DNA of 64,000 nucleotides from Microbacterium timonense (GCF_900292075.1 NZ_OLMV01000005.1:1-64000), one strand, 5' to 3'. Positions 53,900 to 62,912 are shown, numbered from the stretch's first letter. The notes: generated by a model from the sequence alone, not told the origin. Numbers and translations are program-made.

Positions 53900-55510
53900 T
53901 CAGTTCGCGGGCGGAACCGGGGTGCCGTCGTCGTACAGGTTGTTGGTCCAGACGTTCCCGGGTGCGTTGCGATCGAAGGACGTGATCGCGCCCCAGAATC
54001 CGCACTTGCCCGACGAACCCTTCTGATAGACGTTGTTCTTGAAGGTGATGTTCTTCGTCTGGCCTGAGTACGGCTTACCGGCGGTGGACCCGCCGTACGA
54101 GCAGTATCCGCCCGATCCTGCGATGATCAGGTTGCCGTCGATGACGTTGTTCTGCATCGGATCGAAGTCGGGGTAGCCCGTGATCGCCGCGGAGCAGCCG
54201 GCGTCCGGCGGGAAGTCCGGCGCGTCGCACGCGATGGTGTTGCCGATGAGCGTGCTGTTCATGTTCACCCGGATGCCGGACTCGTGGTGCACGCCGGTGG
54301 TGTCATGCAGCTGCCCGTGGACGTACGAGTCGCGCACGGTGCAGTTCGCGTAACAGTTGATCGAGCGGGTTCCACCGGTCACCTCGACCCGGGTCGCGGT
54401 GAACCAGGCGTCGCCGATTCCGGTCCACGGTCCATCGCCGGCGAAGACCTCGCTGTCGGTGATCGTGAAGGATCCCTGGTTCTGCGTGTAGTCGGCGTAG
54501 ACGGTGCCGTTGATCTTGGAGTTCTTGATCACGACATCCTTCGCGAGGATGCGCAGGCTGCAGTCGACCTGCTTGCCATCGATCACGTAGCCGGCTGTCT
54601 GGATCGTGCACGGACCGGTGTATTTCGTGAGGGTGACGCCAGCCGGGACACCGGTGGTCGCCGCGTTGGGGAAGCTGCGGCCGAGCACGACCGTCCCGCC
54701 CGCGTTCGACGGCGGCGGCGTGGGCGTCGTGGTGGGAGTGGGGGTCGGCGTGGGTGTCTGCGTCGCCGTGGGCGTCGGCGTCGGCGTCGGCTTGGGCGTC
54801 GCGGTCGGCGTCGGCGTCGATGTAGGCGTAGGTCGGGGGGTGGCGGTCGCGGTCGGCTTCGGAGTCGCGCTCCCCGTGGGAACGGGAGTGGCCGAGTTCG
54901 ACGGCGAGAAGACGATATCGACCAGGTAGTTCGAGCCTGCGTGAGTCGAGCTGGGCATCGACTTCGTCGCGCCGTATCGGTAGACGCCGGCGCCCGGATT
55001 GAGGATGAAGCCGTTCTGGACCTTCTTGCGGTTCAGGTCGTTCTCTGTCACGACGTAGCCGCCGTCGGGGGCGTTGTACGACGCGACATATGACTTCCCC
55101 GCGGTGAGGGTGACAGGCGTCGACAGCGGCACGGTGCGCCAGCCGACCGTGGCGGACGCCTTGAACTTGGCCTGCGCGAGAACCTTGCCTTCCGGCGACC
55201 ACAGGGTCGCCGTAGTGACGTTCTTCGCGCGCTTGCCCTGGTAATACTGCAGGCCGGTGACCGTACCCGACTTCTCGGGGGTGAACTTCACGCCGAGCTC
55301 GACCGCGGAACGGTCCGAGTCGGCAGGGACCTTCGGCTGCAGGTCATCCGCGAAGATGCCTGTTGTCGTGGCCGTCGGTGCGGCGATGGCGGGGACCACC
55401 GCCAGCCCGGCCACGGCCAGGACGCCTGCCAGCAGTGCGGCGATCCCCAGGTTGGCGCGGCGGATTCGATTGCGAAGACGTATACGAGCGCGTAGTGCTT
55501 TTCGAGACAT
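53900..55510 (-). CDS. secreted DUF4082 - Pro/Thr linker - beta-helix protein
   Basis: A 536-residue exported protein. Residues 1-44 are a basic signal sequence with a long hydrophobic core ending VVPAIAAPT. About 53-198 is one DUF4082-type domain (GLQYYQGKRAKNVTTATLW, VGWRTVPLSTPVTL). About 203-265 is a PTPTPTPT-type linker, probably extended and a possible glycosylation site. About 270-536 is a right-handed parallel beta-helix, with many N-rich turns (IKNSKINGTVY, NVIDGNLIIAG) and three to four Cys pairs. Such helices bind or cut polysaccharides; no lyase catalytic residues are evident. It shares its N-terminal domain type with the giant protein 29 kb away. No Shine-Dalgarno sequence is seen. 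Confidence 0.88.
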   Translation of the reverse strand: MSRKALRARIRLRNRIRRANLGIAALLAGVLAVAGLAVVPAIAAPTATTTGIFADDLQPKVPADSDRSAVELGVKFTPEKSGTVTGLQYYQGKRAKNVTTATLWSPEGKVLAQAKFKASATVGWRTVPLSTPVTLTAGKSYVASYNAPDGGYVVTENDLNRKKVQNGFILNPGAGVYRYGATKSMPSSTHAGSNYLVDIVFSPSNSATPVPTGSATPKPTATATPRPTPTSTPTPTATPKPTPTPTPTATQTPTPTPTPTTTPTPPPSNAGGTVVLGRSFPNAATTGVPAGVTLTKYTGPCTIQTAGYVIDGKQVDCSLRILAKDVVIKNSKINGTVYADYTQNQGSFTITDSEVFAGDGPWTGIGDAWFTATRVEVTGGTRSINCYANCTVRDSYVHGQLHDTTGVHHESGIRVNMNSTLIGNTIACDAPDFPPDAGCSAAITGYPDFDPMQNNVIDGNLIIAGSGGYCSYGGSTAGKPYSGQTKNITFKNNVYQKGSSGKCGFWGAITSFDRNAPGNVWTNNLYDDGTPVPPAN

Positions 55511-55587
55511 GGGGGAGATTCCGATGGGGGGAAGGACGTATGCGAGGTACTGGAAGTATCACCTACGCTCTGGGCGCGGATCAACGG

Positions 55588-55610
55588 ATGAGAGAACACT
55601 CATGTACACT
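55588..55610 (+). promoter_or_regulatory. possible promoter with small inverted repeat before the VanZ gene
   Basis: TACACT at 55605-55610 resembles a -10. It is overlapped on its upstream side by ATGAG (55588-55592) and CTCAT (55599-55603), a short inverted repeat. This is the only AT-richer stretch in the 169 bases between two divergent starts. Support is from pattern only. Confidence 0.3.
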
Positions 55611-55679
55611 GCCCCCGCCCTCGCATGCTCGTCCGTCAGCGGATGAGGACGGGTGGCCGCACACGGAAGGGAGCCGTCC

Positions 55680-56147
55680 ATGCTCGAAGGCGCATCTTCC
55701 CGCCGTCGCTGGGTGATCGCCGGTCTGGTGGCCTACGGCGTGGCTGTCGGGCTTGTCCTGCTGCTCCCGATCTCCTACTCGGGCATCGTGAACCGCATCG
55801 GCGACGCGCTGCGCGATGGCCTGGGCATCGACTGGTTCGGCTCCGGCTGGATCGAGTTCGGTGCGAACATTCTCATGTTCGTACCCCTTGGTTTTCTGCT
55901 GACTCTGATGTTCCGCCACCCCTGGTACGGCGTCGCCCTCGCCATTGCCCTGTCAGCAGCGGCGGAGCTCGCGCAGATCGTCATCCCGTCCCGGCAGCCC
56001 ACCCTCCGCGACATCCTCGCGAACACCCTCGGCGCGGCGGTCGGCGGTGGTGTGGCGTGGCTGATCGTGCTGCGGACCGAGCGCAGGGCGGCCCGCAGAG
56101 CGACTGCTAGCGGCGGACCACCGACGGGGACCACGCGTGCTCGATGA
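55680..56147 (+). CDS. VanZ-like membrane protein
   Basis: A 155-residue protein with four hydrophobic helices. VIAGLVAYGVAVGLVLLLPI leads, then WIEFGANILMFVPLGFLL (the NIxMFxPLG motif of the family), SAAAELAQIVIPSRQPTLRDILANTLGA with the conserved Glu, Arg and Asp, and a last helix before a basic tail. The ATG at 55680 has GGAAGGGAG upstream; an earlier in-frame start lacks it. VanZ-like proteins are linked to glycopeptide tolerance and also occur in exosortase and polysaccharide loci. Its 3' end overlaps the convergent beta-propeller gene by 41 bases. Confidence 0.9.
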   Translation: MLEGASSRRRWVIAGLVAYGVAVGLVLLLPISYSGIVNRIGDALRDGLGIDWFGSGWIEFGANILMFVPLGFLLTLMFRHPWYGVALAIALSAAAELAQIVIPSRQPTLRDILANTLGAAVGGGVAWLIVLRTERRAARRATASGGPPTGTTRAR

Positions 56148-57129
56148 GGATCTCCGGCTCGCCTGAGCCGTCCGCGGGGAGCGCCCACACGTCGTAGTCG
56201 CCCGCCTGCCCGTCACGGGGCATCCCATACAAGATGGTGTCGTCGTCGAGCCATTCGATCTGATCGTCGACGTTGCGCGATTCGGGCAGCAGCTCGACGT
56301 CTCCGGAAGCGAGATCCATGATCGCCGGCGTCCAGTGCACCGTCGGCCCCGACCCCGATGTGACCGATTTGAACGCGATCCGCGTGCCGTCCGGCGAGAG
56401 TGCGGGGCATTCCACGTCTCGGGCGACCGTCGTGAGAGTGCGCGACGGGATGTCTCCGAACACGAGGTACGTCTGACCGGAGTTCGACATCCCCGCCGTC
56501 GCGTAGAAGGTGTCGTCGTCGATGAACGTGACGCCCCAGAAGTTGCGGTCGACGGGGGCGCTGGCAGCCCCGTCGACGACGAAGGTCCACTCCTCCAGGT
56601 TGCCGAAATCCTGGCCCGCGTCGCCGTGGATGACCGTCTCGGTCGAGAACCCGATCGCAGAGTAGGAGTGCCCTGTCACGAACGAGGTCGTCGCAATGCG
56701 CGTGCCGTCGGCCGAGATCCTCGTTCGGCTCGGGATGCCGGGAAGGGGCCATGTCTGCTGCACGACGCCATCATCGGAGTACAACGAGGCGCTGTAGGAG
56801 GGAACGACGCCGCGCTCGGTCCGCAGGCATGAGAACTCGGCGTCGGTCGCATCGACGCGGTCGCACGCGACCTGGGTGAGCGAGCGCGCGCCCGACGGGT
56901 CGTCAAGGGGAACGCTCCCCACCAGGCCGTAGCCTTCCCCCACCGCGGTGTTGCGGAACACGATCCGGTCACCGGCCGCCCACTCTCCCGATGACGCCGT
57001 CTCCGCCTGGCTCGGGGCATCCTGCCGCGTCTGATACTGCTGCCACGCGACAACGCCGACGCCCGCGGTGGCGCCGAGGGCGAGGACCGACACGCCGGCG
57101 ACGACCAGCCACTTGGTGCGGTTGTTCAC
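56107..57129 (-). CDS. membrane-anchored TolB-like beta-propeller protein
   Basis: A 340-residue protein. One N-terminal helix (about 7-30, LVVAGVSVLALGATAGVGVV) anchors an outer domain. WD40/TolB-type repeats are visible as RISADGTRIATTSF, CPALSPDGTRIAFKSV and QIEWLDDDTILYGM. Several Cys residues may form disulfides. GTG start overlaps the stop of the upstream MFS transporter (GTGA). Function is unknown; it could sense or scaffold at the cell surface. Part of the three-gene block with the transporter and the small membrane protein. Confidence 0.82.
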   Translation of the reverse strand: MNNRTKWLVVAGVSVLALGATAGVGVVAWQQYQTRQDAPSQAETASSGEWAAGDRIVFRNTAVGEGYGLVGSVPLDDPSGARSLTQVACDRVDATDAEFSCLRTERGVVPSYSASLYSDDGVVQQTWPLPGIPSRTRISADGTRIATTSFVTGHSYSAIGFSTETVIHGDAGQDFGNLEEWTFVVDGAASAPVDRNFWGVTFIDDDTFYATAGMSNSGQTYLVFGDIPSRTLTTVARDVECPALSPDGTRIAFKSVTSGSGPTVHWTPAIMDLASGDVELLPESRNVDDQIEWLDDDTILYGMPRDGQAGDYDVWALPADGSGEPEILIEHAWSPSVVRR

Positions 57130-58460
57130 GGGCCGGGGACCTCCGCTGGATCGCTCCGGCCCTGGTCGGGATACAAGGGCCGTGTGTTCGACAGGTACGG
57201 GCGCAGCAGCAGCGCGACCAGGGGAATGGCGATCGCGAGCAGCACCGCCACGACGACCATGGACGCGTCCGGGCCGATCGCGTACCAGAGGAAGCCGAAT
57301 CCCGTTGCCGCGACGAACCTGGTCAGCGCCACGACCGTCTGCGCTGCGGCGATCCCGGTGCCCCGCGTCTCCGGTCGGGTGAGCTGGCTCGCCAGCGCCG
57401 CAAGGACGCCGTCGGTCGACGCGTAGAACGCGCCCAGCAGGACCAGGCAGAGGATCGTCGCGGCGATGTCGGTGATCGGCATCACCGCAACCAGGTAGGC
57501 CGCGACCAAGGCGACGTGGCCGAAGACGAACACCCGCGCACGCCCGACACGGTCGGACAGCCGGCCCAGCGGGATGGCGAAGGCGAGGAACGCGAGGTTG
57601 GTTCCGACGTACAGGAGGGGGAACCACTGGGCGGCGAAGTCGCTGCGCGACTGCAGCACGAGGTAGATGAAGCCGTCGCCGATCGTGAGGATTCCGAGGA
57701 TCCCAGCAGCGGCCAGCACACGCCGCATCGGTCCGCGGGTCACTGCCGCCCAGTCGAACTTCTGCCGGGCCGAAGCGAGTTCCCCGCCGCGGTGAGCCTC
57801 GGCGGTCCGGTGAGCCCGGGTGCGCACGTTCGGCACCACCAGTCCGAGGATCAGCACGCCGATCAATGCGAACGCGAGAGAGGCGACGAAGACGGTGTGG
57901 AAGCCGTCGGGGATCAGCAGCAGGATGAAGAAGGCGATCAGCGGGCCGAGGGCCGCACCGATGTTGTCGAGGGTGCGATGCACGCCGAACGACTTGCCGA
58001 GGTTCTCAGGATCCGAGGATGCCGTGATGAGCGCGTCCCGCGGCGCAGTGCGGATGCCCTTGCCGATCCGATCTGCGGTGATCACGGCGGTGATGGCGGC
58101 GAATCCAGAAGCGAAGAGCAACCCGACGCGGGCGACTGCGGCCAGAGCGTAGCCGATGAATGCCACCCACTTGGGCTGATCGAATCGGTCCGAGACGTAT
58201 CCGCCGCCGATGCGCACCAGCGCGCTGACTCCCTGGTAGAGACCATCGAGGAAGCCGAAGGCGATCGTCGAGAGCCCCAGCACACCCGTGATGTACAGCG
58301 GCAGGATGGCGGCGACCGACTCCGAGGAGATGTCGGTGAGCAGCGAGACGATACCGAGGGTGATGACAGTCGACGAGACCGTGCGGGTGCCCGGCGGTCT
58401 GCGCCGGAGAGAGGCGGTCTTGTCTTCGGGCTCGGGTGAGTTGGAGAAGGAGATGTACAA
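57126..58460 (-). CDS. MFS transporter
   Basis: A 444-residue major facilitator protein with 12 helices. VSLLTDISSESVAAILPLYI in helix 1, GGYVSDRFDQPKW as the conserved loop 2-3 motif, and DRIGKGIRTAPRDALI in helix 4 place it near a drug/sugar efflux subgroup often annotated only as MFS. The central loop (about 200-235) is charged. The start appears to be TTG at 58460 with GAGG six bases upstream; no ATG or GTG fits the conserved N-terminus. The substrate is unknown; given the setting, export of a small glycan precursor is possible. Confidence 0.88.
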   Translation of the reverse strand: MYISFSNSPEPEDKTASLRRRPPGTRTVSSTVITLGIVSLLTDISSESVAAILPLYITGVLGLSTIAFGFLDGLYQGVSALVRIGGGYVSDRFDQPKWVAFIGYALAAVARVGLLFASGFAAITAVITADRIGKGIRTAPRDALITASSDPENLGKSFGVHRTLDNIGAALGPLIAFFILLLIPDGFHTVFVASLAFALIGVLILGLVVPNVRTRAHRTAEAHRGGELASARQKFDWAAVTRGPMRRVLAAAGILGILTIGDGFIYLVLQSRSDFAAQWFPLLYVGTNLAFLAFAIPLGRLSDRVGRARVFVFGHVALVAAYLVAVMPITDIAATILCLVLLGAFYASTDGVLAALASQLTRPETRGTGIAAAQTVVALTRFVAATGFGFLWYAIGPDASMVVVAVLLAIAIPLVALLLRPYLSNTRPLYPDQGRSDPAEVPGP

Positions 58461-58467
58461 CGATGCC

Positions 58468-59148
58468 TCAGCTCGTGCGTAGGACGCCGTAGATCATGTA
58501 GACGGTTCCCGTCCCGGACGAGGGTGAGAACGCCAGCGAGAGCGACGAGAGCGTGTCGGAGTATGTCAGGACCCCGTCGCCGCCGCTGGCATCAGCCAGG
58601 CCCAGGCCCGCCCACAGCTCGCGATAGTGCGTGCGCACCTCGTCGACGGAGGCGTCCGTCCGAGCCACCAGGGTGACCTGCATCGTCGAACCCTCGGTGG
58701 CGATCGAGCTCTCGAGCACCTGCGAGTCCGGCATCGGGCCGGCCACGTCGGTGGGGAAGTCCTTCACGAGCTCGCCGGATGCCGATCCCGAGGCCGGCAG
58801 CGGGTCGCTCACGAGCGCTGATGGCGAGGGCAACGGCGGGAGCCGGTCGGCCGGAGGAGCAGTCTCCTCCGGTGGCTGCACCTCGCTGCCGGTCGTCGGC
58901 GTCGCACCCGGAATCGGTCCCTGGGTAGCAGAAGGGTCGGGGGTCGCGCCCGCATCGGCGGCATCGGGTGTGCCGGAGCCGGCACCGGTCGCGATGAGCC
59001 AGATCGCCACCGCAAGACCCAGCGCGACGACGATGCCCACGCCCCACAGCACCCGTCGCATCGCGGGCGTCAGACTCCTCGGCTTCTCGGCCGTCGGCGC
59101 CGCGTCGTCGGCAGGGCCATCGCCCGGCGTCGTGTCCACTTCCCCCAT
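58468..59148 (-). CDS. single-pass membrane protein with Pro/Thr-rich outer segment
   Basis: A 226-residue hypothetical protein. A 30-residue cytoplasmic start precedes one helix (about 32-52, VLWGVGIVVALGLAVAIWLI). A Pro/Thr/Ala-rich stalk (about 55-125) and a compact domain (about 130-226) with strands MQVTLVARTDASVDEV and GVLTYSDTLSSLSLAF follow. No family is recognised. The ATG at 59148 follows GGGGGACGC. It precedes the transporter by only seven bases and is likely co-transcribed with it and the beta-propeller protein. Confidence 0.8.
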   Translation of the reverse strand: MGEVDTTPGDGPADDAAPTAEKPRSLTPAMRRVLWGVGIVVALGLAVAIWLIATGAGSGTPDAADAGATPDPSATQGPIPGATPTTGSEVQPPEETAPPADRLPPLPSPSALVSDPLPASGSASGELVKDFPTDVAGPMPDSQVLESSIATEGSTMQVTLVARTDASVDEVRTHYRELWAGLGLADASGGDGVLTYSDTLSSLSLAFSPSSGTGTVYMIYGVLRTS

Positions 59149-59225
59149 GTCGCGTCCCCCAAGACAGCGATCCGGGCATCCCTGATGCGGGATGCCTCCT
59201 TCCAAAGTACCTGGTCCGCTGCGCC

Positions 59226-59879
59226 CTATCGGAGCCGCTTCACCATGCTCGCCGCGACGTTGCGCGCCTCGTGGGCACCGGGGCGACCGGCCATCACCCG
59301 GCGCACGGACTCCACGTCATCTGTTGACGACACGCTGTAGCGCGCCTGCAGCCACGAGCCCGGGCGTGCCGGGAACCGGTCGCTGGAGTACACCGTGCGG
59401 TACCCCGCGGACTTGAGGCGGCGCAGCGTCGAGCGGTCGTAGCGCCCGAGCGGGAACGCCGCCTCCGTGATCGTCGCGCCGCTCGCCTGCGCCAACGCGC
59501 GGCGGGCATCGACGAACTCGCGCCGGGCGGCGGTGTCGGAGAGGCCACGCCAGGGCACGTGCTCCCAGCCGTGGCTGCCGATCGACATCCCGGCCGAGCG
59601 CAGCTCGGCGAGGTCGGCCGGGCTGAGGCTGGCGGGGTCGTCGAGTCGGCCGGCCAGTGCGAAGAAGGTCGCGGTGAGGCCCCGCTCGCGCAGCGCCGGC
59701 AGGGCGATGTCGACGTCCGAGCGGTTGCCGTCGTCGAAGCTCAGGCGCACGTGCGGCCGGTCCGCGGCCTCGTCGAGGACGCGGAGGAACACGTCCTGCG
59801 CCATCCAGTAGCGCGCTTCGCCGGGTTCGCGCTCGCGTCGGCTGACGCCGATGCCGTGGAAGCAGACGTTGACGATCAT
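59226..59879 (-). CDS. polysaccharide deacetylase (NodB-like)
   Basis: A 217-residue carbohydrate esterase family 4 protein without signal peptide. RLSFDDGNRSD near 45 supplies the two catalytic/metal Asp, SIGSHGWEH near 100 the metal His residues, and AFPLGRYDRSTLRRL near 145 the Arg/Pro motif. It removes N-acetyl groups from amino sugars, here presumably on cytoplasmic glycan intermediates since no export signal is seen. ATG overlaps the stop of the upstream family-2 transferase by four bases, so the two are coupled. Confidence 0.9.
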   Translation of the reverse strand: MIVNVCFHGIGVSRREREPGEARYWMAQDVFLRVLDEAADRPHVRLSFDDGNRSDVDIALPALRERGLTATFFALAGRLDDPASLSPADLAELRSAGMSIGSHGWEHVPWRGLSDTAARREFVDARRALAQASGATITEAAFPLGRYDRSTLRRLKSAGYRTVYSSDRFPARPGSWLQARYSVSSTDDVESVRRVMAGRPGAHEARNVAASMVKRLR

Positions 59880-60742
59880 CGGACGGTCTCCCGAGTGCCG
59901 GCGCCCGACCCGCGCGTGCTGTCGTCGCGCCCCCACCCGTCCAGACCGCGCGCCGGTCGCCGTGCGCGCAGCGCGGCGATGATGGTGATCGCCAGGTAGG
60001 GGACGGCGGCGAAGATCAGGCGAGGCTGGGGCACGACGACGTCGCGCAGCCATGCCCACTTGTCGGAGGACCGCACGGCGACACCGACCTCTCCGCGGGC
60101 GGAGGCGGCGCGCATCTCGGCGTTTCCGCGCCGCACCCGTACGAGGCGGTTCAGGAGTGCCCGCGTCGTGCGCGGCGCCTCCACCACGACCACGACGTCG
60201 TGCGCCTCCGCCTTCTCGTCGTCGGAGAACTGGGAGTCCAGGAACAGGTCGTCGGCGATCATGGCCGGGAATCGATCGAACCGGGCTCGACCCTCACCCG
60301 AGACGGCGATCATTCCACGACCGAACAGGCCGTCGCGGAAGACCGGGAGGCGCTCGTTGATCGCGAAGTACCCGCGCACGGCCAGCGGCCGCCCCGTCGT
60401 GTCGATGCGGCGACGAGGGACGGCGGCCGACGCCCCCTGTTCGAGCAGCCGCTCGAGCGCCGCCACGCCGCCCGCGGGGACGCGGATGTCGGCGTCGAGG
60501 TAGATCCGCGGAAAGCCCGTGGCCTGTTCGTCCGCCGCGTTGAGCGCTCCGGGCTTGCCGGGCTCCGGCCGGTCGATCACGTGCGCACCGTGCGTGCGGG
60601 CCACTTCGGCCGTGCGATCGGTGCAGCCGTTGGCGCTCACGATGATCTCGGCATCCGGCCCCACACCGGAGCGCCGGAGCGCGTCCAGACACGAGCCGAT
60701 GACCGCCTCCTCGTTGTGCGCTGCGATCACGATGCTCACCAT
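59876..60742 (-). CDS. glycosyltransferase family 2 with C-terminal membrane helix
   Basis: A 288-residue GT-A transferase. MVSIVIAAHNEEAVIGSCLD, IIVSANGCTDRT, EPGKPGALNAADEQ and YLDADIRVPAGG (DxD) mark the catalytic domain. A helix near 240-260 (RLIFAAVPYLAITIIAAL) tethers it to the membrane. ATG at 60742 is preferred because family members begin at this strand and GGGGGG lies just upstream; a GTG at 60793 would add 17 residues. It is followed by the coupled deacetylase, suggesting GlcNAc-type sugar transfer followed by deacetylation. Confidence 0.87.
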   Translation of the reverse strand: MVSIVIAAHNEEAVIGSCLDALRRSGVGPDAEIIVSANGCTDRTAEVARTHGAHVIDRPEPGKPGALNAADEQATGFPRIYLDADIRVPAGGVAALERLLEQGASAAVPRRRIDTTGRPLAVRGYFAINERLPVFRDGLFGRGMIAVSGEGRARFDRFPAMIADDLFLDSQFSDDEKAEAHDVVVVVEAPRTTRALLNRLVRVRRGNAEMRAASARGEVGVAVRSSDKWAWLRDVVVPQPRLIFAAVPYLAITIIAALRARRPARGLDGWGRDDSTRGSGAGTRETVR

Positions 60743-60972
60743 GCGCGGCCCCCCAGCCGTCGTCGGACCCACCCCCTGTCGGTCCTTTTCCACGTTATCG
60801 TGTGCACCCGCGTCAGCGGGGAGAGGGATCCGCGGTCACGCCCCGGGGGAAAGGGCTGCCGTCTCGGGGTTCGTCAGTGTGCACCTGACGGGGGTTGACG
60901 GACGTGTGACCGCGGATCCGGCTTAGCTCGGCCGGCGACGCCGTTGTCGTCGGCCGAAGGCTCTCCGCGCCA

Positions 60973-62514
60973 TCAGTACGCCCCTGCGGGGGCGATCATG
61001 ACCTTCGCGGTTCGCCACATGATCATCAGATCGCTGGTGATGGACCAGTTCTCCACATACCGGAGGTCCAGGCGCACGCTCTCCTCCCACGAGAGGTCGC
61101 TGCGACCGCTGACCTGCCAGAGGCCGGTGATGCCGGGCTTGATGAACAGCCGGCGATACACCTTGCCCTCGTACTCGTGCACCTCCCGGGGCAGCGGCGG
61201 CCGGGGTCCGACCACGCTCATGTCGCCGACCAGGACGTTCCAGAACTGCGGCAGCTCGTCGATGGAGAACTTGCGCAGCACGGCGCCGACCCGGGTGATG
61301 CGCGGGTCCTTCTTCATCTTGAACAGCAGCCCGCTGCCCTCGTTCTGCGCCTGCAGCTCGGCGAGCTTGGCTTCGGCATCCACGCACATCGTGCGGAACT
61401 TGATCATGCCGAACTCGCGTCCGTCACGTCCGATGCGGGTCTGCCGGAAGAACACCGGCCCGCGGGAGTCCAGCTTGATGGCCAGCGCCACGAACGGCGT
61501 GACCAGCGCGATCGGGATGAGCGCAACGGCGGCGACGGCGATGTCGAGGGCCCGCTTCAGCGAGTGCTTGCCCCCCTCGAACTCCGGGATCTTGACGTGG
61601 ATCAGAGGGAGGCCGTCGACGGGGCGCAGCGAGATGCGGGGACCGGCGACGTCGGCCACGCGGCTCGAGATGATGAGCTCGGATGCCGTCCCCTCCAGCT
61701 CCCAGCTGAGGCGCTTGATGAAGTCGGGATCGTCGTCGGGCCGGCTGGCCACGATGATCGTGTCGGCTCCCAGCGTGCGTGCGTGGACGGAGACCGAGTC
61801 CATCGTCCCCACGACGGGATAGATGCGGCCGTCCACGACGATGGGACGCGTGTCGGCATCCGACGGAGCGGCGGCGACGACGGTGTAGCCACCCATGCCG
61901 CCCTCGTTCAGTGCGCGCAGGACGTACTCGATGTCGTCGCGCGTGCCGGCCACCATCGCCCGCGAGGTGTAGTGACCGAAGCGGCGCTGCTGCAGCAGCC
62001 ACCTGCGCCACGACCACCGCCCGACCAGCAGGGCGACCATGCCCGCGGGCAGGGCGACCAGCAGCTGAGCGCGTGCGCCGTCCCACTGGAACAGCACGAA
62101 GAGCATCGCCATGATCCCGAAGGCGAACCCGGTGGCGTGTGCGACGCGCTTGTACTCCGTGGCACCCGAGCCGGCGACGGAGGCGTCGCGGCTGTGGCCG
62201 AGGGCCAGCATCGCGAGCCATACCAGCGCCGTGACACCGGCGACGCGCAGCACGCCGAGGCCGGCGCTGCTGGTCAGCGAGGTGTCGAAGAAGGCGGTGG
62301 CCGCGGTGGTCGCGATGACGACGGCGCCGTCGGTGAGGCGGATGCGGCGCGCGTAGCGCCGCTCCCACAGTCGCCGTCGCTCCAGTGCGGGCTCGGTCCT
62401 CGGAACGAGGGTCGTGATCGGCGCCGAGATGGGCGCGCGCGGCGTCAGGACAGGCTGGAACGCAGGTGCGTCCAGACCGATCGCGGTGCTCCCGCCCGCG
62501 TCGATGGCGGTCAT
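60973..62514 (-). CDS. polyprenyl glycosylphosphotransferase, chain initiator (WbaP/WcaJ-like)
   Basis: A 513-residue membrane enzyme. Residues 65-180 contain four to five helices; a CoA-binding-like Rossmann region (about 185-320, VAGTRDDIEYVLRAL) follows. The catalytic domain (about 330-513) has RALDIAVAAVALIPIAL, GPVFFRQTRIGRDGREF, MIKFRTMCVDAE, RKFSIDELPQFWNVLVGDMS and VGPRPPLPREV. It transfers a sugar-1-phosphate from a nucleotide sugar to undecaprenyl phosphate, the committed first step of polymer assembly. ATG at 62514 follows TGGGG; a GTG six codons earlier is possible. Confidence 0.93.
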   Translation of the reverse strand: MTAIDAGGSTAIGLDAPAFQPVLTPRAPISAPITTLVPRTEPALERRRLWERRYARRIRLTDGAVVIATTAATAFFDTSLTSSAGLGVLRVAGVTALVWLAMLALGHSRDASVAGSGATEYKRVAHATGFAFGIMAMLFVLFQWDGARAQLLVALPAGMVALLVGRWSWRRWLLQQRRFGHYTSRAMVAGTRDDIEYVLRALNEGGMGGYTVVAAAPSDADTRPIVVDGRIYPVVGTMDSVSVHARTLGADTIIVASRPDDDPDFIKRLSWELEGTASELIISSRVADVAGPRISLRPVDGLPLIHVKIPEFEGGKHSLKRALDIAVAAVALIPIALVTPFVALAIKLDSRGPVFFRQTRIGRDGREFGMIKFRTMCVDAEAKLAELQAQNEGSGLLFKMKKDPRITRVGAVLRKFSIDELPQFWNVLVGDMSVVGPRPPLPREVHEYEGKVYRRLFIKPGITGLWQVSGRSDLSWEESVRLDLRYVENWSITSDLMIMWRTAKVMIAPAGAY

Positions 62515-62532
62515 CGCCGAACCCCAGTGCAC

Positions 62533-62912
62533 GACGACCGCACGGCATGCAGAAATGCCATTGCGTTATTTCCCCAGTGTGATGCGGCAGCCGAAGCCGT
62601 CCGCGTTTTCCCCAATTACGCCCATCGGATCCCACACCCGATGCCCCATGAAGCCCGAAGGCCTGGCGTGCTGTCACTCTACAACGGGCGAACGCTGCAG
62701 CGAAAGCTCGAAGCCTCAGGCTTCGCTGTGTTTCCGATCACCCGTCGACCCCCAGGAGTCTGCCGCGCACCGATTGATACACGGGACTGGGACGAGGAGT
62801 TGGCGGTTGGACGGGTGATGGAGGGGGTGAAAAATCGCTGTCTCGGCAATCATCACTGCCAAAGTGACGTGGAGTGCACTTTTCTGTGGGTTTGCTGAAG
62901 GTCGGGGGACCG
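62533..62912. other. 380-base divergent intergenic region with a perfect 17-base palindrome
   Basis: The region separates the chain initiator from the plus-strand secreted protein and is less GC-rich than its surroundings. CGAAGCCT C AGGCTTCG at 62709-62725 is a perfect odd palindrome of the size of a repressor site. AAAGTG (62861-62866) and CACTTT (62877-62882) form a second spaced inverted repeat just before the secreted gene. No full gene was found in it. Exact promoters could not be fixed. Confidence 0.55.
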
